Origin: a virus
Strand: one strand, 5' to 3'
Length of the DNA: 64,000 bases
Virus record (IMG/VR): IMGVR_UViG_3300018954_000017
Span: 40,256-104,255 of that record
Below the pieces are notes generated by a model. That model was not told the DNA's origin. It made no database searches and worked only from the letters and a program-made list of their open reading frames with translations. The translations under genes were made by a program, and so were the position numbers. Shown here in pieces: positions 20,101 through 28,259 of the stretch (position 1 is the first letter of the stretch; each line of letters starts with the position of its first letter).

Positions 20101-23100
20101 ATAGAGATACAGTAGATAGCAATCGCATGGCTGTAGAAGAGGTCAATGCCGCTGTAGTAACTCAATCCGGTAACATCTATGATGCTGCAATAGCAACTGA
20201 GCAATCCACGCAGACTACCAATATTCTACAGCAAGCATGGAATGGCGTATCCAACTGGGTGGTGAGTGTAGCCAGTCAGACTTGGGATTGGTTTAAAGGA
20301 ATTGCTCAGAACATCCCCTTCCTGACTCAAATAGGAGACATGATTGGCGGGTGGAGCAAAAATCTCCAAGATCTGATTGCCAAAACTTGGGAGTGGATCA
20401 AAGGATTAGGAGACAATATTCCATTTTTGCAACAAATTGGAAGTACTGTTGGCGGTTGGGGAAACGCTGTGGGTGGTGCAGTTCAAGGTGCCGCACAACA
20501 AGGTGGAAACTTGTGGAACCAAGGAGTTGGAGCAGCAAGAGGATTACTTGGTATGGGTGAAGGAGTTGGAAAAGTTGGTAAATTTAATATTGTAGAGAGT
20601 GTTGGTGGGTCTGTTCAAACTGTTAAGAGTTATAAAGACCTTGAAAAACATCATCCTTCATCGGGAAGAGAGTATGGTCGTAATTACGAGACTGTTGACG
20701 GCAAACTGGAGGAAGTTCGTTACACACAAGATAAACGAACATTAATCAAGAAAGATTTTGTTCTAGAAAAGGGTGGTAGTGCAAATGTAGATATCCCTGC
20801 TTTTGCTGCTGGCTATATTAAGCGCCTCAATGATGCGGTAAACACAGTGCAAATATATGCTGACAAAGAAATGACTAAATTGGTTGGTCAATCTTTGCAC
20901 ATGAGCAGTGTTCCTGTCAAAACAGGAGATTATGTACGTTATGGTCAATCAATAGGCAAACAATCTGATACTGGATCACCCGGTTCTGTTCACGCACACA
21001 TTGAAATGGAATTAGATCGTTTCAAGCAATACGTAGCAGATTTAAGTGACGGCACTTTTGAAGGCACCAAAGGAAAAGTACAAGAGCATGCGCTTGGTGA
21101 CGGTCACAATCACTTTGGCGAAGAAGATCTTAAAAAAGCCAATCAAGGTGCCGCCGGAGCAATGGGCGGGTCTGCTCAAAAAATGCTTGCATCTATGGGT
21201 GGTGGCAACCAAAGTCTATCAATGGGTATTGGTCGAGCACCAAGAGGTGGCAGTGTCGCATCAGCAGAACGTGTGCAGTCAGATAAGTCTGGAGCAATGG
21301 CACTCGTTGCAACAGCTAAACGATTGGGACTGAAGCCAGAAGAATTTACAGCGTTAATGAGCTGGGAATCTGGCGGCACCTTAAACCCTAATGTTATTGG
21401 AGGTGACGGAAATCAATATAAAGGTCTAATTCAATTTAGTCCAGACAACCAAGCGAAATATGGAACTTCAAAGCAACAATCTATAGCACAACAAATCCCT
21501 TCAATCGAACAATATTTAAAAGATCGAGGATTTAAGCCTGGACAACACGACATCCGTCATGCGTATTCCGCTGTATTGGCTGGAAATGCGTCAGAAAGAT
21601 ATTGGGGCAGTAGTGACAGCAATGGAACTAATGTTCGGAATGCTGCGCCAAAATTTCAAAAAGGCGATCATTATAACCGAGCAATACAATTCCTTCGTGA
21701 TAGTGGAGTAGACGCAAATTCAGTCAATGCAAGTTTTGGAAATCAACCCAGTAGTATGGAATCACCTGCAATAACTACTCCTACTCCTACTCCAATGATT
21801 GCACCTGTGCCTTTCGCTTCTTTAAGAGGCGCTAGCTACAGCGGCACTAGCGTGGATGTTGGCAAGTTGAATGCTGCTCAATCTGAAAGCGAAAAGATTC
21901 GCAAGCAGCAAGAGCAACAAGCGATCGCCAAAGAAAGAGCTAGAGTTGAGCAAGCTGGCGTAGAAGGGAAGCAGCGACAAAAACAGAGACTTGAGCAACT
22001 ACGGCAAAGCATTCGTGATACTGAAGGGGATCGCATTCAATCTACTCGTCAATTCAGAGACTTGGGATTAGATATTGGCATTCAAACACCAGACAAGGAA
22101 TCCCAAAGAAAAATCACGGGAGTAGGCGACACATATGATGATTTAGAACGAGACTTGACCGAAAAGATTCGGAAAACTACTGCTGGTCGGGATCAAGCAA
22201 AAGCGACTCTAGGCAAATTGTCGTCCCCAGATTATGTCCCTCAACCAGGACAAGATGTTGCTAAAGATGTTGAAGCCACAAAGGCTGCGATTGCTCAAGC
22301 AGAGAAATATTTGGGTGATTTAACCAAAATTCAAGGTGACCTCAAAACACAACCGCCTCGCCGCGCTGCGCGGCCAGAAGAGCAGGCTGCTCGCGAGAAG
22401 AAACTGAGACAACAACAAGAGAAATTTGCGACTGAAGAAATTAGCATATCTGTTCTAGAAGCCGAAGCTCAAAGACTCAACGATTTGAAAGGTCGTGGGG
22501 TTCGGGATCAAGGTGTAGAAAATCTGCCAAAGCTTGAGGCGACTATAACTGCACGGAAGGAAGAACTTCAGTTACAACAGAAACTTACAGAAATTGACGA
22601 GAATGCGCGGAAAAATGGCACAGATAAAGCTGTAGTAGATGAACAGAAGAAGGGGTTAAACGAAAGACTAACAATTGTTAAGAAAACGATTGATGAAAAT
22701 CGCAAATACGCTGAGACGATTGCTGGACGTGAAAACGATAAACGAAGCCGTGAGCAAAACACTGAGTTAGCTCGTGGAGAATTGGCAGTTTTGAAACAGC
22801 GACTGGAAGCAGCTCAAGCTATTGGTCAAATAAACCCATTGGCACCAGAAGCTTTAGGCATTCCTGAGATGGAAAAAACTATTGCTCTCAAAGAAGCAGA
22901 ACTCACTCTCAGCGAACAAATAGCAGGCATTGAAGACAAACGCTTCAGTAAAGAGCTAACGGATGCCGCTGCCGACAAACGTATTGCCGATCTAAAGACT
23001 GAGAACGGACAGTTAGTTGACAATATCAACAAACGTGCTGAACGTGCAACCAAAGAGCAAGAGTTCGCTCGTCGTCGTGCTGCTTTGGAAAACAAGAATC

Positions 23101-24842
23101 AAGATATTGAAGTCGGAGGTTCAGTCACCGAAGCTCTTGCCAAGAATATAGAGTACGGGCGCTCCAAAGGCAGTCCAATAGCAATGCGTTTTGATATTCA
23201 AAAAGCGCAAGTTGAAGCTAGTCTTGAGAGAAGTCTTCTAGATATGGACGAGCTAGAAGCTAGTGGTAAAAGGTCTAAAGAAGCGGTAGATGCCCTAAGA
23301 GCGGCATACAAACAGTTAGCGGAAGTTAGCTTAGACAATCTTAAGGTCGAGCAACAGCGAGCGACTGAAGACCAAATCATGGAAATTGCAGGTCGCGTAA
23401 ACAGCTCTCGCAATGGCGTATTGACTGGTAAAGCTGATTTATTGTCGAGTATGGGGCTAGATACTCAGGCAAAAGAATATAAAAAAGTCGCTGCAATAAA
23501 CGATCAAAAACAATCTTATTCTCAGGAGTCTTTAAATCTTGAGCGTTTCATTGCTCAAATGAATATGTCAAATGAGGGAGCACTTGAACTTAGAGCTAAC
23601 TTGAGTGCTGTCAATGAAATGAAAATGGAGCAAATTCAAGCTGAATTTTCAACAATGAATGAGTTGATGACTGGGGTTCAGAGCACATTTGAGTCAGCTT
23701 TCACATCAATTCTGGACGGCAGTAAAACAATTGGAGAAGCTGCTATGGACTTCCTAAAGGGCATTGGCAGTCAGTTGGCGTCTATGGCATCCAAAATGAT
23801 AACAGACGAACTGTTCGGCAAAATAATGGGCAAAGGAAACAAGAAGGATGCAGAAAAAGAAGCTGGTCTGATTGGCAAAGGTGGCATCTTAGGAAGTTTG
23901 ACGGGTGGAGGTGATAATCCATTGGGTCAATACAATCTAGCGAACCCCATGCCAGTTATGGTAACCAACGCAGGGGCTTTGGGTAGTGCAACTGGAATTT
24001 TAGGTGGCGAAGGTTCTGGAGGGGGATTTTTAGATAGTTTGTTAGGCACTGGTAGCATCTTTGGCGGAGACACCAAAGTCAATCCAATGTCCGTAAGAAT
24101 CGCTTCTGCTGACAATGGCGTCTTTGACTCAATCACTCAAGGGATTGGGGGTTTATTTGGCGGCGGTGGCAGTGGTGGAGGACTAGGAACTATCGTTAGC
24201 TCTATCTTCTCTGGTATCGGAGGGGGCGGCGGCTCTGCTGGTGGAGGCGGTGGTGGCTTTGGACTCAGCGGATTGCTAGATATCGGTATGAATATCTTCG
24301 GCGGACTATTCAACGCTGGGGGCACAGTGGGAGACAAAGCTCACATACAGGCTTATGCTCGCGGTGGCAGCGTTAGAGGCTGTGGTTGTCGTGCTTGTAC
24401 TTTTGCCAAAGGTGGCTCATTATCCCAGGGTGGATTAGAAGAGAGTGTCGAAAATGCTATGAGACGCGAGCGATCGATGTCGGGACGTGAACCAGTATTG
24501 CTAGTTGCTAATAAGGGAGAATTTATAATCCCGGCACCTGTTGCCAGTCGCTTGAACAACAGAGAAAAAGCCTATCTTCTTGGCAAATCTATGGCACCTT
24601 CAAACTCTGTAGCTAACTATAGTCGCGGTGGCATGATTGGCGCAAATGTCGGAAATTCTATTGCGAATAATGTTACCAATAACATGAATAAATCAACGAG
24701 CTATAGGGGTGGCGACATCACTTATAATGAAGCGGGTGGTGGCATAAACGAATCTGAAGCACGACGTTTGGATGCAGCAATTACAGCCAAAACGATGGAA
24801 ATACTCCAACAGCAAAAAAGACCTAGAGGTTTGTTGTATTAA
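14151..24842 (+). CDS. giant tape measure protein with three enzyme-like domains
   Basis: 3563 aa. The region about 1060-1207 (SEELKQQLGEILPGSFQIAA) is the tape-measure N-terminal domain. Coiled coils dominate the rest. Three enzyme-like domains are embedded: a zincin-type HEIKH (697-701); an M23-like beta domain with SLH (H2250) and VHAH (H2281, H2283); and an SLT-like transglycosylase with SWESGG (E2406). Hydrophobic stretches near 1250-1340 could cross the host membrane. The C terminus is Gly-rich with a CGCRAC cluster near 3410. The protein sets tail length and probably enters the cell envelope at infection, where the muralytic domains would cut peptidoglycan. The M23 metal site looks incomplete. 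Confidence 0.85.
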   Translation: MALGGSALGTLTLYIKADTSSLDQSLSSLERRIAGFAGRASKLGATGLQLHPTVDDSELTSLNEHLSIKQKHFSQVGSYFAANPLTPKVNLKDLQKLSVEYDNIEAKAKKNQTRVNMSASMGNANNAVQQIRTPGRAANVINVEIKNASIVSLSNSIALAIRKSNKETAKEIAKAQRPNALQRVIGFGGDILKSTVQGVASGVSSRAAKGILGGVEKKAGISIADAAENATFKLLTTVEDVYNFIFKRRVYNQRKADEIVAKLKTEETEAEAAKAPQKAAKGTAVTSEDATKRKEVRKRRIHSKRANDATQLFEEIDLNEDIAKSEEGISEAKEYLQRIIALKKRFSSDLDQVPKDLSEQAEKYLKAIEEYENYLSEIAGIKKKQQPSNIKQTNNKEVLNKLRNRQKQPVSNQPKPAQSQREQKRASQQQNYFNNRIDDADKFFNQIDQVLSVSKKEPIAKTATIGLLTQVKLLKKRFEDSLNNIPEEFQEKTKEYLSLLIETEAELKNTLNTQNSQNVISKLNQPQNIENKASQSQQPLRSFKIDQESGILDQSQQPRTGSDNLQENYKRIVAASAKVSGLKLDTSRIPNLKVDNKALTKITVDYKKLLAVNPTEKLLEAIEKEDAVTLKELISRNKEYGEAVKITTGRASYTPRSNTITITSALEELFSLSSEQLEKFAEKYPESIQKYTEDLIHEIKHSFQFDFGKISYGDLATGKIKSPTMTKFENTNKYAQKYGEASAAAPYYKQVAKQMPPGYLKVIRDTEADAANFESRWSDVLNSFFKAANTSLNKIEEVSNDVGDAAKSTGEEGLQSFRLDVPLSSGRTTTGDDDVDRLLNEIHSLREGINSPSPSGGAGGGSSQSMDDFINEINELRESIRSLPDLDVDIDTSNLTLLERILLNIREDMEYVNNGGTLKGQYIRGSARDLGIKMTAGQAEKIAKDGGDSNKLIDDIDRGLNITGDALKGNWGNVFVSLIDEIDAFTDTALDKFADFVEKIPGGEAFAKLIRGSKQLKSVAVSIFGLQMAFDALSQTKQWLDSFDEVFVDAAVEWEKFEKIIGFSSKTFNQAQTNIKFVRDEAVRLRTDLKQSMQGFSQLSAASIDTGMEGEGTKQLFSAVNQASSTYGLDAEGQSRVYSALGQVISKNTVSSEELKQQLGEILPGSFQIAARAAGKTTQEFQSLLETGQILAEDFLPKFAQQLSAETAVGVAGAAQSAQGATSRLSTAMTELQVSIGRFGMDERNMFLNVYASGLELLQKNATLVSYTLTSILTGAVITFLEALKKMSGRLMSAAAGFLATRLGITSLAVALKKLGETGANAFKSFLIWTAIGDIFQMLKSGFSDSSGKSRDFANTTTNSFKEVQKSVAEARGELDKYYASQGKKNPDAPNQKKRGQDSIIDEAPILSWVLPKEIEKDDNIFNQFRFKARQTVASAMDGLGTLTNPGAAFESVRKGDRTLMPTYANKKFQDQKRSTTEILGNSANTIKATDSALNDNELKKVKEYDEKLRQIQIKRRGLVQINPGDKQGLSVLKREEELVLKDRQKAYKPLAATQASNQQVIQALESEVEVYKEKIAQAESDFGNATKNKDKLDIQARLDYYKNTLPQLEGALKKTQDAQDAFSKSIGESVDKFALLQKQLQNVADRFADVSDRIQMIGNSAKTDLSQAVINGEMTPGQAEAGKQAIDRDILEEQLKRKKGSINEYKGLLFGADAQAILESRGIKDIQDVGQAQLGTLASKAKDGTPEKEVFTRLQDMKKMELEASDLQVQLSAVQEQAAQQIRESNKQIADYFRDVSRQAAELGLSTKEAQAQIAMQQQKNKLKSALQGFQDNFFSSFVDSLIEGMDSLNEPIMASIEREREVTAANNSKQDRDRQTADIYKSLPLQTEGIKLDFSAIDSAPVKQLEDSLKKSAEASKNVTTASKATGVAIRDSSKEASGLGDKVEDVASGINNIETATGSVTTALQDNVTAAQNVDSQLQLNRDTVDSNRMAVEEVNAAVVTQSGNIYDAAIATEQSTQTTNILQQAWNGVSNWVVSVASQTWDWFKGIAQNIPFLTQIGDMIGGWSKNLQDLIAKTWEWIKGLGDNIPFLQQIGSTVGGWGNAVGGAVQGAAQQGGNLWNQGVGAARGLLGMGEGVGKVGKFNIVESVGGSVQTVKSYKDLEKHHPSSGREYGRNYETVDGKLEEVRYTQDKRTLIKKDFVLEKGGSANVDIPAFAAGYIKRLNDAVNTVQIYADKEMTKLVGQSLHMSSVPVKTGDYVRYGQSIGKQSDTGSPGSVHAHIEMELDRFKQYVADLSDGTFEGTKGKVQEHALGDGHNHFGEEDLKKANQGAAGAMGGSAQKMLASMGGGNQSLSMGIGRAPRGGSVASAERVQSDKSGAMALVATAKRLGLKPEEFTALMSWESGGTLNPNVIGGDGNQYKGLIQFSPDNQAKYGTSKQQSIAQQIPSIEQYLKDRGFKPGQHDIRHAYSAVLAGNASERYWGSSDSNGTNVRNAAPKFQKGDHYNRAIQFLRDSGVDANSVNASFGNQPSSMESPAITTPTPTPMIAPVPFASLRGASYSGTSVDVGKLNAAQSESEKIRKQQEQQAIAKERARVEQAGVEGKQRQKQRLEQLRQSIRDTEGDRIQSTRQFRDLGLDIGIQTPDKESQRKITGVGDTYDDLERDLTEKIRKTTAGRDQAKATLGKLSSPDYVPQPGQDVAKDVEATKAAIAQAEKYLGDLTKIQGDLKTQPPRRAARPEEQAAREKKLRQQQEKFATEEISISVLEAEAQRLNDLKGRGVRDQGVENLPKLEATITARKEELQLQQKLTEIDENARKNGTDKAVVDEQKKGLNERLTIVKKTIDENRKYAETIAGRENDKRSREQNTELARGELAVLKQRLEAAQAIGQINPLAPEALGIPEMEKTIALKEAELTLSEQIAGIEDKRFSKELTDAAADKRIADLKTENGQLVDNINKRAERATKEQEFARRRAALENKNQDIEVGGSVTEALAKNIEYGRSKGSPIAMRFDIQKAQVEASLERSLLDMDELEASGKRSKEAVDALRAAYKQLAEVSLDNLKVEQQRATEDQIMEIAGRVNSSRNGVLTGKADLLSSMGLDTQAKEYKKVAAINDQKQSYSQESLNLERFIAQMNMSNEGALELRANLSAVNEMKMEQIQAEFSTMNELMTGVQSTFESAFTSILDGSKTIGEAAMDFLKGIGSQLASMASKMITDELFGKIMGKGNKKDAEKEAGLIGKGGILGSLTGGGDNPLGQYNLANPMPVMVTNAGALGSATGILGGEGSGGGFLDSLLGTGSIFGGDTKVNPMSVRIASADNGVFDSITQGIGGLFGGGGSGGGLGTIVSSIFSGIGGGGGSAGGGGGGFGLSGLLDIGMNIFGGLFNAGGTVGDKAHIQAYARGGSVRGCGCRACTFAKGGSLSQGGLEESVENAMRRERSMSGREPVLLVANKGEFIIPAPVASRLNNREKAYLLGKSMAPSNSVANYSRGGMIGANVGNSIANNVTNNMNKSTSYRGGDITYNEAGGGINESEARRLDAAITAKTMEILQQQKRPRGLLY

Positions 24843-25599
24843 CCAATTTGTTTCTAAAACGATAAGGAGCAATTCCTAGTTCTCTCCGTTTTTTACTTAC
24901 TGTAGTTCCCGAACAACCAATCATCTTACCGATATTGTCATCTGGATGTTTACCTAAAAGTTCTAAATCTGATTGAGTCCAATTAAAAAGCCTGAACGTG
25001 CCACCAAAACCAATTATTCCCAGTGCATTCCTTTTCCGAGTGATGACTGCCTCACAGTGTTTGATGATCTTAGATAGTTTAGCATCTGACATGGTTCCAA
25101 GCATTGCAAGTTCTTCGTTAGTCCATTTTTCTTCTACATATTTAGGCAATTTTAATTGTTTTTTGAACCTGTTCGCAGTTTGACCACTACACCCCATTTT
25201 AGTAGCCATCTCTACAGTAGACATTCTATAGGAGACGAAAACAGATTCGCGTTTAAACTTCGTACAATCTTCAAATTTTTCGACCATTTTAGGTCGTTTA
25301 TATGACGGGATATTTAACTGTCTACGTTTTTTGTACACGGCATACTCCGAAACTCCCAGTTGTTTTGCGACTTGTATGTCTGGAACAGTGCCGAGCATCT
25401 TCAGTGTTTCCGATTTAGCTTCCCATATTGAATCATATTCTGATAACACGTTCATTGCTACCAGCTTCTTAAATAGCTCATGCTCGTCACAATTCAAAAG
25501 GTCTGACAAATAACTGTAAAGTTCTGGATTTATGTGCGATCTGGAGCGACTGTTACATGGATCAATCAAAAGTCTTTTCCTGGTTTTCCGTACAAACAT
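24823..25599 (-). CDS. HTH-repeat DNA-binding protein of homing cassette
   Basis: 258 aa from the ATG at 25599, which has GGAAG seven bases upstream; the open frame extends to 25653. It contains at least three helix-turn-helix-like repeats: LGTVPDIQVAKQLGVSEYAV, LGTMSDAKLSKII and LGKHPDDNIGKMIGCSGTTV, each ending in KKRR or RKRN. The start overlaps the end of the GIY-YIG gene, in a different frame. It may be the DNA-recognition half of a split homing endonuclease. The stop lies inside the convergent tape measure gene's last codons. Confidence 0.65.
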   Translation of the reverse strand: MFVRKTRKRLLIDPCNSRSRSHINPELYSYLSDLLNCDEHELFKKLVAMNVLSEYDSIWEAKSETLKMLGTVPDIQVAKQLGVSEYAVYKKRRQLNIPSYKRPKMVEKFEDCTKFKRESVFVSYRMSTVEMATKMGCSGQTANRFKKQLKLPKYVEEKWTNEELAMLGTMSDAKLSKIIKHCEAVITRKRNALGIIGFGGTFRLFNWTQSDLELLGKHPDDNIGKMIGCSGTTVSKKRRELGIAPYRFRNKLVNTTNL

Positions 25600-26053
25600 C
25601 AATGATCTTCCAGACAATCTTGCAATCAGACAATCTTGCAATGTAAGTGTCAAGCATATGACCTAGAAGTGGTTGATATACCTTCAACCAGTTTTTATCT
25701 AACCCCATAAGATCAGAACCTGTAGATGGTTTAATCATGTTATATAAGGTTATCCCGGCATTTCGGTATTGATTTATTAAGATGTCTTCGGTTTGTGCAA
25801 TCAAAACAGGATCGTCTGTCTTAGTACATGCTACTGCTTCTATTGCAGTTTTTAGTCCCATTGACTTCAATTGAGCCATATACGCACCTTTGTTAGTCAA
25901 ACGAGATCTCGCGTCTTTTTCGTGACCTCGAAGTCGAGTGTTAAGACTTCTTGTTGTTCTCCCAACGTAAAATATTTCTTTTTGGAAATCCTCTTCGCCC
26001 AAATGATTGACAAAGGAATGCAAAGTGTACAAAATATAAAAATAGGTTTTCAT
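25562..26053 (-). CDS. GIY-YIG endonuclease
   Basis: 163 aa. YFYILYT and IFYVGRT give the two GIY-YIG strands, RLRGHE provides the conserved Arg, and AQTEDILINQYR the metal-binding Glu. This is a nuclease domain of homing-endonuclease type with little DNA-binding sequence of its own; the overlapping HTH-repeat gene downstream may supply that. GAGG precedes the ATG. The cassette interrupts the tail operon between tape measure and tail tip genes and is on the opposite strand, typical for a mobile insertion. Confidence 0.8.
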   Translation of the reverse strand: MKTYFYILYTLHSFVNHLGEEDFQKEIFYVGRTTRSLNTRLRGHEKDARSRLTNKGAYMAQLKSMGLKTAIEAVACTKTDDPVLIAQTEDILINQYRNAGITLYNMIKPSTGSDLMGLDKNWLKVYQPLLGHMLDTYIARLSDCKIVWKIIDVCTENQEKTFD

Positions 26054-26165
26054 TGAACAATCCTCAATGGAAATCGTTAGCAGCTCTGGAAGTCTCTAGC
26101 TTCTGGAGCTTTTCCCTTTATATCCTTTATCTTTCCCGTTGTCAAGATGTGATAAATCGCTGGAA

Positions 26166-26426
26166 CTACCTGTCCATAACATCCCAACTCAATCCTATTT
26201 GTTTTAGCTTTGAGTTCGCCCAATTTTGAGCTATCTCAATGTTTTCAAATGTGTCGTCTGTTGGTAGTAATTTGCTTTCCTCTAAACAACTTGCCACCAG
26301 TCTCCAGGCGTGATAATTGTTTCCGTCCTCTGGAATAGACAGTAGAATTGTATTCGCCACTGCTTTCCCCAATGCAATGTTGTCTTCAGCCAAAGAGTCA
26401 GGGTTTGTCATTTTCTTTGATCCCAT
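26166..26426 (-). CDS. hypothetical protein
   Basis: 86 aa; an internal ATG at 26411 (81 aa, MTNPDSLAED) is equally possible. Helical, no motif recognised. It overlaps the end of the preceding 100-aa gene by up to 29 bp and is likely cotranslated with it. Confidence 0.5.
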   Translation of the reverse strand: MGSKKMTNPDSLAEDNIALGKAVANTILLSIPEDGNNYHAWRLVASCLEESKLLPTDDTFENIEIAQNWANSKLKQIGLSWDVMDR

Positions 26427-26700
26427 AACGTTTGATTAAATATGCAGTATCTTTTTGTGATACGACCAAACCCTTCTTGGCTTTTCTCGCGGCATAAACT
26501 AGCGCTGCTGTTTCCAATACGTTCGCATCTACAACACTATTTCCAGAGGGTTGATAGTCTTCAACTAGACCAGCCCAACACATATTTTTATAATGCTGCG
26601 TCCATTCAGCTAATGTATGCGGAGCGTTGCTGTTGAAATTTGCTTTGATAAGATTTTGCTGTTCTTGCAAAATACCGCTGCCATAAATTTGTGCTTTCAT
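26398..26700 (-). CDS. hypothetical protein
   Basis: 100 aa, no family recognised. The Trp-rich middle (EWTQHYKNMCWAGLVEDY) and a basic C-terminal part (ARKAKKGLVVSQKD) are visible. It is the first gene of the minus-strand group that also holds the 86-aa gene and the GIY-YIG/HTH cassette. Confidence 0.5.
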   Translation of the reverse strand: MKAQIYGSGILQEQQNLIKANFNSNAPHTLAEWTQHYKNMCWAGLVEDYQPSGNSVVDANVLETAALVYAARKAKKGLVVSQKDTAYLIKRYGIKENDKP

Positions 26701-26782
26701 CGATTTACCAAATTTTACTTATTTTAACTTAATAGAATCAGTTTTCGCAACCTACAACAAGCCCACACATTCACCCAAGAGT

Positions 26783-26813
26783 CCTCTAGCCACCTCTGGA
26801 GGGCTTTCGTTTG
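26783..26813 (+). terminator. rho-independent terminator
   Basis: Arms CCTCTAG and CTGGAGG (one G-T pair, 6-base loop) followed by GCTTTCGTTT. It would end plus-strand transcription from the tail operon before the 26909 gene. Confidence 0.55.
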
Positions 26814-26850
26814 ACTATAGGTAGCTCGTGATAACATATAGAAAGCAAAA

Positions 26851-26879
26851 GCCGCCCTGGTTTTGCTAATGAGGGCGGC
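26851..26879 (+). promoter_or_regulatory. perfect 8-bp hairpin in the 5' leader of the 26909 gene
   Basis: GCCGCCCT and AGGGCGGC enclose a 13-base loop, 29 bp before the ATG. No T run follows, so it is more likely a leader structure or protein-binding site than a terminator. TTGACT at 26811 is a possible -35 element upstream. Confidence 0.4.
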
Positions 26880-26908
26880 AGTTAACGCAAGTCAAAGGAA
26901 TATTCACA

Positions 26909-28090
26909 ATGAGTAAGTCAAGTTTAGCAAAAAATGCATCATTTCGCACGTACACCAAAGTTTCTGATGAAGATTGGGATTGGTTTGTCACACAGAAACC
27001 ATCCGTACAGCAACTATGGGGTGAGTGCATGAGAGCCGAAAGATTTGGTGAGAAGTTTTACAAGCTCGAAACAAAATTGAGCGAGAACGTTTTCTACGAA
27101 GCGAAAAAGGTACTAGAGGGGCAGCTTTTTGAATTTCAGCCGATTCAGAAGCTCACTAAAAACGGAAGATACAAGAATACGGGGTGGAAAGTTCGCAATT
27201 TACACGGCTCAAACATTCACGAGTACTGGAATACAACCGAATCTCTCGTACCACGAAATTCGGGGGAGGAGATGGACGCAACTCAATTAAATAGTAAAAG
27301 AACTCCTACCACGGAAGTCGGGGTTTCCTACCACGAGAATCAAGGTGTATTACCACGAAATTCGGGGGAGGAGAAGCCTGTCGCCTTTGACACGACTGCG
27401 TTTGAAACTTCACTATTATCTACCTATAATCTTCTATCATCTAATGAATCGGAGCAAGATTCTTCGTCTATATCACGCTCTGGTTGCTCGGAGCTAGCCC
27501 CCTGCACTAAGGTTACGGGGTCTGCTCCGGCTCCCGACGCTAAGTTGACTCGTGAAGAGAATCCGGAGGCAAGCCTTACTGACTTCGATTCATCGAAAAA
27601 GAATCTAGAACACGGGCTAGTTAGTGAACCCGGAAGACGAGAAGATGAAATACCCGTGCAAAAGATGACGGATCAGTGTACTCAATTAAATACGATTTCC
27701 GCCGCGCCAGAATCGCCCCCAAACCTGCCAGACCCTTGGGACGCCCAATCCGACCAGCCACCCGTTGAACCCACCTTGCAGCCCCGTATAGCCCCCGATC
27801 CTGCTGAATGTAGTCGCGTCTATTTATTAGCCAAGCAGAAGCTTTCAAAAGCTGGGCTATTGAGTGGCAATGGCTACAAACGGTTAGCAAGATTTAAAGA
27901 AGAGTTGGAGCGAGGACGACTAGCTAAACTGATTGAAGGAGTGCGGGAGAATATGGGAGAGGATGTGACATTGCCACCTGAAGTGTTTTTGTCAGACTAC
28001 CTTCTGTATGATTCTGATGCATTCGAGGAACCTCAAGTTTGCGTGAGAAATATAGAGGGATTGACCTTAGTACCTTGGTCAAAACTCTAA
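26909..28090 (+). CDS. putative winged-helix DNA-binding/replication-type protein
   Basis: 393 aa. Residues 1-100 are well folded in character and Trp/Tyr-rich (SFRTYTKVSDEDWDWF, ENVFYEAKKVLEGQLFEFQ), resembling N-terminal winged-helix domains of phage replication proteins; this is a weak call. Residues about 110-170 contain short repeats (PRNSGEE twice). Residues about 185-300 are low complexity and their DNA matches the structured repeat seen elsewhere (copy B). The C-terminal 90 residues (VYLLAKQKLSKAGLLSGNGYKRLARF) look like a separate helical domain. Function unknown. Confidence 0.5.
   Translation: MSKSSLAKNASFRTYTKVSDEDWDWFVTQKPSVQQLWGECMRAERFGEKFYKLETKLSENVFYEAKKVLEGQLFEFQPIQKLTKNGRYKNTGWKVRNLHGSNIHEYWNTTESLVPRNSGEEMDATQLNSKRTPTTEVGVSYHENQGVLPRNSGEEKPVAFDTTAFETSLLSTYNLLSSNESEQDSSSISRSGCSELAPCTKVTGSAPAPDAKLTREENPEASLTDFDSSKKNLEHGLVSEPGRREDEIPVQKMTDQCTQLNTISAAPESPPNLPDPWDAQSDQPPVEPTLQPRIAPDPAECSRVYLLAKQKLSKAGLLSGNGYKRLARFKEELERGRLAKLIEGVRENMGEDVTLPPEVFLSDYLLYDSDAFEEPQVCVRNIEGLTLVPWSKL
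27488..27780 (+). repeat. structured repeat, copy B inside a coding sequence
   Basis: Hairpin 1 arms are GAGCTAGCCCC (27491-27501) and GGGGTCTGCTC (27517-27527) around CACTAAGGTTAC. Hairpin 2 arms are CACGGG (27611-27616) and CCCGTG (27653-27658). AATACGATTTCCGCC and a C-rich tail follow. All parts match copies C and D in order, with compensatory changes in hairpin 1. It lies in frame in the 393-aa gene. Confidence 0.7.
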
Positions 28091-28097
28091 TTTCTAC

Positions 28098-28167
28098 AGA
28101 TCGGGAATTCCAATTCACAGTGGGCTTGCCCCGTCGCGCAGCGTCAGTAAATCAAGATTCCCGATCT
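28098..28167. repeat. 11-bp inverted repeat before the tail tip gene
   Basis: AGATCGGGAAT (28098-28108) and ATTCCCGATCT (28157-28167), with TTCACAGTGGG and TCTACAGTGAATCC nearby that resemble the TTTACAGTAAAT iteron of the structured repeats. It sits in the 169-bp gap between two plus-strand genes and is a possible operator. Confidence 0.45.
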
Positions 28168-28259
28168 ACAGTGAATCCGTACTTACCCACGAAGCGTAGC
28201 GTAGTTACCCACACGCTTTTGCCCACAGATCGCGTCAGTATTGCAATAGAACGCAATAG

